Source of the DNA: JAHEFU01 sp041395205
GTDB taxonomy: Bacteria; 4484-113; JAFGCY01
Direction of reading: 5' to 3'
DNA length: 64,000 nt
Assembly (NCBI GenBank): GCA_041395205.1
Contig: JAWLAZ010000001.1
Coordinates: 1,364,001-1,428,000 of the forward strand
Shown: in pieces, positions 58,638 to 64,000 of the stretch
How positions within the stretch are numbered: position 1 is the stretch's first letter
Layout of the letters: the number at the start of each line of letters is the position of its first letter
Translations under genes and position numbers: made by a program
The notes under the pieces: generated by a model
What the model was told of the DNA's origin: nothing
Seen by the model: the letters and a program-made list of their open reading frames with translations, nothing else
Databases searched by the model: none

Positions 58638-61025
58638 GTGAGGAAGGCAGCACCGTTCGTTATTACACTGCTGGCAGTGGCCCTGGCCGCATTTCCATCC
58701 CTGGCTCAGCAGCCGCCGGCATCCGAGGATCCGCAGGCCAACCTTGAGCAGGCAAGCTATCTGAGCATCCAGGATGTGCAGGCCGAGCTGCCGCATGGCG
58801 ACCTGCACATCGAGCAGGGTGTGGTGGGGATCTTCCCCAACCTGCCTCGCAGAATGGGCGGGTTGTTCATCGGCGATGCGCGGATGGAACTGGACGGCCT
58901 GGACGATGGGCCTGCCGCGCTCAACCTCTTCAATGAGATCACGCCCAACCGACGCGTGCGCCGCATCCAGATCGAGAAGGCCTACCTGAGCTCCGCGCTC
59001 ACCGCGGATGCGCGGATCATCCCCTCGGGACTGACCACGCAGATCCGCACCTGGCAGGATCTGGACAGGAAGGAGCAGGAGCAGTTCCGGGAGATCTACC
59101 TGCAGAGCATGAGTGATGCCTGGGTTGACAACGCCGGGACGGGCGGCGGGATGGGCCATTTCGCCGGGGCCGGTGGTGGCGAAGGGCTGACGATGCGCTA
59201 TCCGAAGGCCCGTGAATTCTTCATGGCAATCTGGGATGACGCGGATACGCGATGGGATTACCGCGTGGATGCCACCGGCACCGAGGCCACGATCACTGAC
59301 TACACGCGAGGCATCGACTTCTACCGCGTGCCCTGGGCCCCGGAGGAAGCGGAGCTTGATGACAACGTTGATTTCCACAGCATCGGCTACACCTACTTCT
59401 TCAGTGAGGGCAGGGCGGAGCAGCCGGGCCGGGTCCAGGTTGCCGTGGACGCCCGCCTGAGCGTGGCCGCGGATGCCAGGGTCCTCAACCTGGTGAGCTA
59501 TCCCTGGCTGGAGATCAGCTCGGTGAAGGATGGCAACGGCAGGGAATACGGATTCCGGCGCGGCGGTATTGGCATCTCAGACTGGCAGCTGCGCGTGGAA
59601 GGCGAATTCCAGGCCGGGCAGGAGTACCAGCTGCTGCTGTTCGCGGACTGCGACGTGCCGCAGAGCTTCAGCGGAATCGGCTACGGCGGAGCCTACCGCT
59701 TCGATACCGCCGCACTCTGGCCCGGTGAGGACAGCCCGACCGACATCACGATCAGCGTGCAGACCTCCGATCCCGCACTCCGGGTCGTGGCGGCCAGCGA
59801 TGGCTCCACGGAACGGCCGGCTGGCGACGGCGTGCTGCATGCCTGGAAGGCCAGCACGCGCAGCCAGATGCTGGTGGCGACGGCCTTCCCGAGCACCGTG
59901 ATGGCAACGGGCTGGGGCAGCGTCGAGGTCTTCGCACCCGAGAGCCTGATCGGCGGGGTCGAGGAACTCGGCTACGTCGCCTCGCTGCCGGACATGATCG
60001 CCTACTTCACGGAACTCTGGGGTCCGCTCGGCCCGGCCGATGCCGATGGCAGCCACCGCCTGCGGGTGTTCCTGCTGCCGGATGAGGAGGGCGTGCAGGC
60101 CTTCGAGGATGCCGGTTTCGTGTTCATCCTCGGCAGCCGCAGCGGAATTCCGCTGGTCACGCATGAAGTGGCGCACATCTGGTGGGGCCAGGGCTTCTCC
60201 GGGCCGCGCTGGTTCCAGGAGGGCATGGCCAACTACGCCGCTGCCAGGTTCCTTGAGCAGTACGGTGCTGACTACGGCGAGGACCCGCTGAGCTACCGCC
60301 GCTACCTGATCAACTTCGGGCTGGCGCATGAACTGCCGCTGCCGCTGCCGCGCCGGGATGAACTGGATGACAGTGCGGCGATCTACCACAACAGCGCAGG
60401 CTTCCTGCTGACACTTGACAACCGTCTGCCCGGCGGGCTGGACCCGGTGCTGAAGAGCATGTATGCCGGGCACGCCTTCGGCAATGCCGTGGATGACGAC
60501 GCCGTGCTGGGCGGGATGCTCAGCGCAGGCAACGCGGATGCGGCAGCGCTGTTCGAGCGCTACGTGATGCAGGGTGTCTATGATGAAGCGCCGGCTGATG
60601 ACGAAAGCTACCGCGAGATGGTGCGCACGCCCTCACGTGACAACTACGCGCGGCTGCTGGACTGGCTCAACCCGACCTACCGCAAGATGGGCATGGGGGA
60701 TTACGAAGGCGCTCTCTACTGCGCCCGGCGCGCGCTGGAATACCGCAGTGAGCCGAAGGACCTTTACCTCGTGGCCGATCTGACCCTGCGCAGCGGAAAT
60801 GTCGTGGAAGCCGAGAAGCAGGCCTGGGAACTGCTGGAAAGCAGCGACGAAGCCACTTCGGTCAAGGCCTACTGGCTGCTGTCGCGCATCCACCGTGAAC
60901 AGGGCCATGAGCAGGAGGAGCGCAATGCCCTGCAGCAGGTGCTCGAGCGCGGTCCGGCTCTCGGGCTGATGCGCGAGGTGCAGCAGGCCACGGCCCGCCT
61001 GGAGGAGCTGGACGGCGCGGGCTGA
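58638..61025 (+). CDS. Secreted gluzincin-type metalloprotease with TPR-like C-terminus
   Basis: 795 residues. A signal peptide (RKAAPFVITLLAVALAAFPSLA) is followed by a ~450-residue beta-rich region. The active site is HEVAHIWWGQ (H509, E510, H513), then FQEGMANY (E528). In M1 aminopeptidases the Glu follows after 18 residues; here it is 14, so this is an M1-like relative within clan MA. The C-terminal ~130 residues look like TPR helices (GDYEGALYCARRALEYRSEPKDLYLVADLTLRSGN). GTG 58638 is supported by GGAGG upstream. The stop overlaps the next gene by one base. Confidence 0.85.
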   Translation: MRKAAPFVITLLAVALAAFPSLAQQPPASEDPQANLEQASYLSIQDVQAELPHGDLHIEQGVVGIFPNLPRRMGGLFIGDARMELDGLDDGPAALNLFNEITPNRRVRRIQIEKAYLSSALTADARIIPSGLTTQIRTWQDLDRKEQEQFREIYLQSMSDAWVDNAGTGGGMGHFAGAGGGEGLTMRYPKAREFFMAIWDDADTRWDYRVDATGTEATITDYTRGIDFYRVPWAPEEAELDDNVDFHSIGYTYFFSEGRAEQPGRVQVAVDARLSVAADARVLNLVSYPWLEISSVKDGNGREYGFRRGGIGISDWQLRVEGEFQAGQEYQLLLFADCDVPQSFSGIGYGGAYRFDTAALWPGEDSPTDITISVQTSDPALRVVAASDGSTERPAGDGVLHAWKASTRSQMLVATAFPSTVMATGWGSVEVFAPESLIGGVEELGYVASLPDMIAYFTELWGPLGPADADGSHRLRVFLLPDEEGVQAFEDAGFVFILGSRSGIPLVTHEVAHIWWGQGFSGPRWFQEGMANYAAARFLEQYGADYGEDPLSYRRYLINFGLAHELPLPLPRRDELDDSAAIYHNSAGFLLTLDNRLPGGLDPVLKSMYAGHAFGNAVDDDAVLGGMLSAGNADAAALFERYVMQGVYDEAPADDESYREMVRTPSRDNYARLLDWLNPTYRKMGMGDYEGALYCARRALEYRSEPKDLYLVADLTLRSGNVVEAEKQAWELLESSDEATSVKAYWLLSRIHREQGHEQEERNALQQVLERGPALGLMREVQQATARLEELDGAG

Positions 61026-61951
61026 TGACTGACGATCGGGAGCGGCGGGACTTGGAACTGCGGGCTGATCCTGAAGGACGCCTGGATGTGCCGGAAGCCG
61101 TCGTACACTGCCTGCTGAAGCAGCAGTTTCCGCAATGGGCGGAATTGCCGATCCGCTGTGTGGATCCACCGGGCTGGGACAACCGCAGCTTCCGGCTGGG
61201 AGAGGAACTGCTGCTGCGCCTGCCCAGTGCCGAGCGCTATGTGGCCCAGGTCGCCAAGGAGATGCAATGGTTGCCATTCCTGGCGGACAGGCTCAGTGTC
61301 AGCGTGCCCGTTGTGCTGGAATCCGGGCGCGCGGGCTGTGGTTACCCCTGGCCCTGGTCAATCAGGCGCTGGATCGCAGGCGAAGCAGCTCTCCCCGGAA
61401 TCAGCAATGACCGGAATGCCCTGGCGAGCCAGCTCGCGGAGTTCTGCGTTGAGCTGTGGTCATTGAGCACTGCCGGCGTCCCCGGGCCAGGGCAGCACAA
61501 CTTCCACAGGGGTGGGTCCCTGGCGGAGTACGATGGCGAGGTCCGGGCTGCGCTCGAGGCACTCGGTGGAAGCATGGATGTTCCTGCGGCTGAGCAGCTC
61601 TGGCAGGCGGCACTGGCATCCCGAGCCGAAGGTGCCGCACGCTGGGTGCACGGTGATCTCTACCCCGGCAACATCCTGCTGCATGATGGCCGGCTCACGG
61701 CGGTGATCGACTGGGGCGGCCTGGCTGCGGGGGATCCGGCCTGTGACATGAGCATTGCCTGGACTCTCCTGGACCCGCCTGTCCGCCGCCGTTTCAGGAT
61801 TGAATGCGGGGCTGATGCCGGACTGTGGCTGCGCGGTGCGGCCTGGACGCTCTGGAAGGCCCTGATCACCCTGGCGGATCCTGCTGCTTTGCCAGATGCA
61901 CGGGACAGGTCGCGGGCACTGATCGGGACGATCCTGCGGGAAGCGGACTGA
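61025..61951 (+). CDS. Aminoglycoside phosphotransferase (APH)-family kinase
   Basis: 308 residues of the APH/choline kinase fold: VDPPGWDNRSFRLGEELLLRLP (ATP-binding lobe), PWSIRRWIAGEAA hinge, catalytic HGDLYPGNILL (H209, D211) and metal-binding AVIDWGGLAAGDPACDMS. The sequence resembles the housekeeping kinases of unknown substrate that carry the APH name more than known drug-resistance enzymes. It overlaps the metalloprotease stop by one base, so the genes are co-translated. Confidence 0.9.
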   Translation: MTDDRERRDLELRADPEGRLDVPEAVVHCLLKQQFPQWAELPIRCVDPPGWDNRSFRLGEELLLRLPSAERYVAQVAKEMQWLPFLADRLSVSVPVVLESGRAGCGYPWPWSIRRWIAGEAALPGISNDRNALASQLAEFCVELWSLSTAGVPGPGQHNFHRGGSLAEYDGEVRAALEALGGSMDVPAAEQLWQAALASRAEGAARWVHGDLYPGNILLHDGRLTAVIDWGGLAAGDPACDMSIAWTLLDPPVRRRFRIECGADAGLWLRGAAWTLWKALITLADPAALPDARDRSRALIGTILREAD

Positions 61952-62000
61952 GCGCAGTCCCGGACGGGCCGGAACTGGCCTGCTGCCACCCCTGCGCCAC

Positions 62001-62038
62001 GGGACACGCCTGGGACATCCGTGGGACATGAGGGGACA
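62001..62038. promoter_or_regulatory. Four GGGACA repeats in helical phase
   Basis: GGGACA at 62001, 62012, 62023 and 62033, at steps of 11, 11 and 10 bp, about 40-75 bp before TATTCT (62078-62083). The spacing puts all four on the same DNA face, as for an activator array. Confidence 0.55.
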
Positions 62039-62107
62039 GAACGGCACTTCCGGCCTTTACTGATCTGAAATGACGGGTATTCTATCCGCGTCGGCAGCGG
62101 GAGACCG

Positions 62108-62121
62108 TTGCCAACTGGCAA
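62108..62121. promoter_or_regulatory. Inverted repeat in lipoprotein leader
   Basis: TTGCCA-AC-TGGCAA between the putative -10 (TATTCT at 62078) and the ATG at 62147: a candidate operator or short hairpin. Confidence 0.4.
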
Positions 62122-62146
62122 ATCCAAAGCTCTACGGGTGATTCAA

Positions 62147-64000
62147 ATGCAGAGGTATTACTGCGCTGTACCGGCGGCGATGCTGCTCGTGCAGATTCTT
62201 GTATCGTGTGGCGGGAATGGCATCGACCTTGACAACGGGCCGGCCGTTCCCGCCCCGGCAGCTGCCGGAGCAGTTGCCGACTTCAGTGCACTGCCGGATA
62301 TCAGCGCGCTTGACGGGATCGAGCGCGGGATTTCCCGCAGCGGGGGCGGCTGGCATGAACTGCCGGTCACCGGCCCCGGCCTGGTAGACATCTCCAGCTC
62401 GGCCACACCTGGCAACGATGGCCTGCAGCTCGTGGCCGGCGACGGCCCGGCCTGGTTCGCCTGGGGCGTCAGCGGGATCAGCGATGGTCTCCACATTGAC
62501 GCCGTGCAGCTCGACATGCAGGATGACGCGACGGAATACTACATCGCCGCGAGTGACTTCGGCAGCGGCCGCTGGTCCAGTTTCGGCCCCTTCCGCGGTG
62601 GCGAGGAGGTCGTCTATCCCGAAACACTGGATGGCGTCTCAGACAGCGGCCGGCATTACTTCGCCGTGATCCTGCCGGAGGGCAGCCTGACGGTGGAAGC
62701 CTGCTCCTTCCGGGTGGCGGGAGACGACGGTGACGCTCCCTTCCCGGTCAACATGGTCCCGGATACCAGCGGCCAGGACATCTTCCTGTCCTGGTGGCAG
62801 AGCCCGAGCTATGCGGACCTGGACTTCGCCGGCTACCGCGTCGCCCGCTCCGATTACATCGGTGACAACTATGTGTTCCTCAACGATGTGCCCTTCCTGG
62901 AGACCCAGTATGTTGACGATACGGCGGAGGACGGGGTGCTGTACCGCTACATCGTGTACGCCTGCGACACCGCCGGTCGCCAGACTCCCGGTAGCGTCGT
63001 GGTGGACTACACGAACCCCGCCGCTGACAACCCGCCGGTGATCGTGGTCAGCCATACTCCCGGTCCGCTGAGCTTCCCGGCCACGGTGCGGATCGACCTG
63101 TCCGGATCCTACGACCCGGATGGCGACCCCATCGAGGAATATTCCGTCAGTGTAGGCAGCAATTACATCAACATCACGCAGACGGACCCGGTCTTCAACC
63201 TTGACCTGCCGATCGGCGGCTACCGCGTGGATGTCCGCGCCTACAACAACAAGTCCTCCTTCAGCTGGTTCCCGATGACGATCCTGCCTGCCTGGGAGGA
63301 GGATTCCCGGGTGCTGATTGAGAGCAACCACCTGCGCCGGCATGCCTTCACGCCCCGCCTGGCAACCGACCCGCAGACGGGCGAGCCGGTGGCGCTGTAC
63401 TTTGACGGGATGCGCAGTGCGCTGATCGCCTGCCATGTGAGCGGGCAGGGCCTCGAGGAATTCGGCAGCTGGCCGTTCTATGGCCAGACCGAAGTCAACG
63501 ATACGGGTGAGTACCGCTTCATCAGCGAACCGGTGGAATTCAACGGCAGGCTGCTGCTGCAGGCGCGCTGGGGCAACCAGCGTGCGGGCCTGGAACTCGG
63601 CCCGGACGGATTCAGGCTGGCAAGCTACTTCGCCAGCGGCAGCAACGAGGAAGTGCAGTCCGACCTCGTCACCGATGGCAACGGCCGGCTCTGGTCTTTC
63701 CTGCAGCAGGGCTTCGGCAATGACATCGTTGCCTACGAATCAGGGGGCTTCACCTACGCCACGATCCATGAGGGCGTCGTCAACCCCCGCCTGCTGGATG
63801 CCGAGTACAACCCCGCCAGCGGCATGTTTGAGGTGGTCTACACACATGACGGCCAGCTGATGTGGGCGGTGGTGGACCCTCAGGACGGCGCTTCCAGTAC
63901 CACCGCGATTCTCACATCCGAGCTGGAGGCGCTCGACCTGGAATACAACGCATATACACAGCGAATGGAGCTTGCGGTCGGCTATGTGCTCGGTCTGTTC
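62147..64000 (+). CDS. Lipoprotein with FN3, PKD-like and propeller-like regions, 3' partial
   Basis: At least 618 residues, open at the right window edge. The lipoprotein signal QRYYCAVPAAMLLVQILVSC ends in LVSC. After a ~190-residue beta domain comes a fibronectin III-like segment (DIFLSWWQSPSYADLDFAGYRVARS), then a PKD-like unit (VRIDLSGSYDPDGDPIEEYSVSVG) and a C-terminal region of GEPVALYFDGM-type blades. The order recalls the protein at 8108 with an added PKD unit, so it belongs to the same paralogous family. Function is unknown. Confidence 0.85.
   Translation, partial: MQRYYCAVPAAMLLVQILVSCGGNGIDLDNGPAVPAPAAAGAVADFSALPDISALDGIERGISRSGGGWHELPVTGPGLVDISSSATPGNDGLQLVAGDGPAWFAWGVSGISDGLHIDAVQLDMQDDATEYYIAASDFGSGRWSSFGPFRGGEEVVYPETLDGVSDSGRHYFAVILPEGSLTVEACSFRVAGDDGDAPFPVNMVPDTSGQDIFLSWWQSPSYADLDFAGYRVARSDYIGDNYVFLNDVPFLETQYVDDTAEDGVLYRYIVYACDTAGRQTPGSVVVDYTNPAADNPPVIVVSHTPGPLSFPATVRIDLSGSYDPDGDPIEEYSVSVGSNYINITQTDPVFNLDLPIGGYRVDVRAYNNKSSFSWFPMTILPAWEEDSRVLIESNHLRRHAFTPRLATDPQTGEPVALYFDGMRSALIACHVSGQGLEEFGSWPFYGQTEVNDTGEYRFISEPVEFNGRLLLQARWGNQRAGLELGPDGFRLASYFASGSNEEVQSDLVTDGNGRLWSFLQQGFGNDIVAYESGGFTYATIHEGVVNPRLLDAEYNPASGMFEVVYTHDGQLMWAVVDPQDGASSTTAILTSELEALDLEYNAYTQRMELAVGYVLGLF

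Overview
The window reads as high-GC chromosomal DNA (low-60s percent by eye) from a free-living diderm bacterium that I cannot place in a phylum. The envelope signs are an outer-membrane beta-barrel, an RseB-like periplasmic protein behind an ECF sigma/anti-sigma pair, many lipoproteins with clear lipoboxes, and type IV pilin-like proteins. No rRNA, tRNA, CRISPR array, transposase or prophage gene was recognised. Start codons include ATG, GTG and TTG. At least ten genes have a -10 box (TANNNT) exactly six bases before the start codon, which implies routine leaderless transcription.

Layout. 1-2.9 kb: pilin-like proteins. 3.0-4.0 kb: ybaB-recR. 4.1-7.7 kb (minus): a TPR-like/Roadblock fusion, a stand-alone Roadblock protein and an MglA-like GTPase. 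8.1-10.4 kb: a large beta-propeller lipoprotein. 10.4-11.2 kb (minus): an antitoxin-like gene with a broken relE and a BsuPI-like gene. 11.3-13.3 kb: DUF1643, an Sm-like small protein and a Cys-rich outer-membrane barrel (DUF3187). 13.5-15.9 kb: sigma, anti-sigma and RseB-like operon. 15.9-20.8 kb: YqeG-type phosphatase, zinc-ribbon protein, tadA and several exported proteins, including an orphan secretin N-domain protein. 20.8-22.4 kb (minus): M48-like peptidase and endonuclease IV-like protein.

22.6-37.7 kb is dominated by secreted or anchored lipoproteins: a nine-PKD protein, two paralogues sharing a near-identical 74-bp leader, and two propeller lipoproteins. Interspersed are three paralogous multi-pass membrane proteins (one frameshifted) and a receiver-like protein lacking the phospho-acceptor Asp. 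The set looks like one duplicated surface system of unknown role and resumes at 62.1 kb. 37.7-39.7 kb holds a DinB-like protein, two small membrane proteins and a methyltransferase. 39.8-44.6 kb is one ArsR-controlled operon of SRPBCC (AHSA1), DUF899, DUF1579, VOC and DoxX proteins, with a clear promoter and operator.

45.7-50.1 kb encodes a ribonucleotide reductase whose small subunit lacks the radical Tyr and has Glu in place of the first Asp ligand. Its large subunit carries a long ATP-cone extension. Together these point to a class Ic (chlamydial-type) enzyme. Next come a DUF898 protein and a YifB/ComM AAA protein with an unusual insertion. An AT-rich island (about 53.0-54.4 kb) encodes two unrecognised secreted proteins. 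The right end holds an AraC/GyrI regulator, a BshB1-type deacetylase, a HEAT-repeat protein, a gluzincin metalloprotease, an APH-type kinase and a lipoprotein cut by the window edge.
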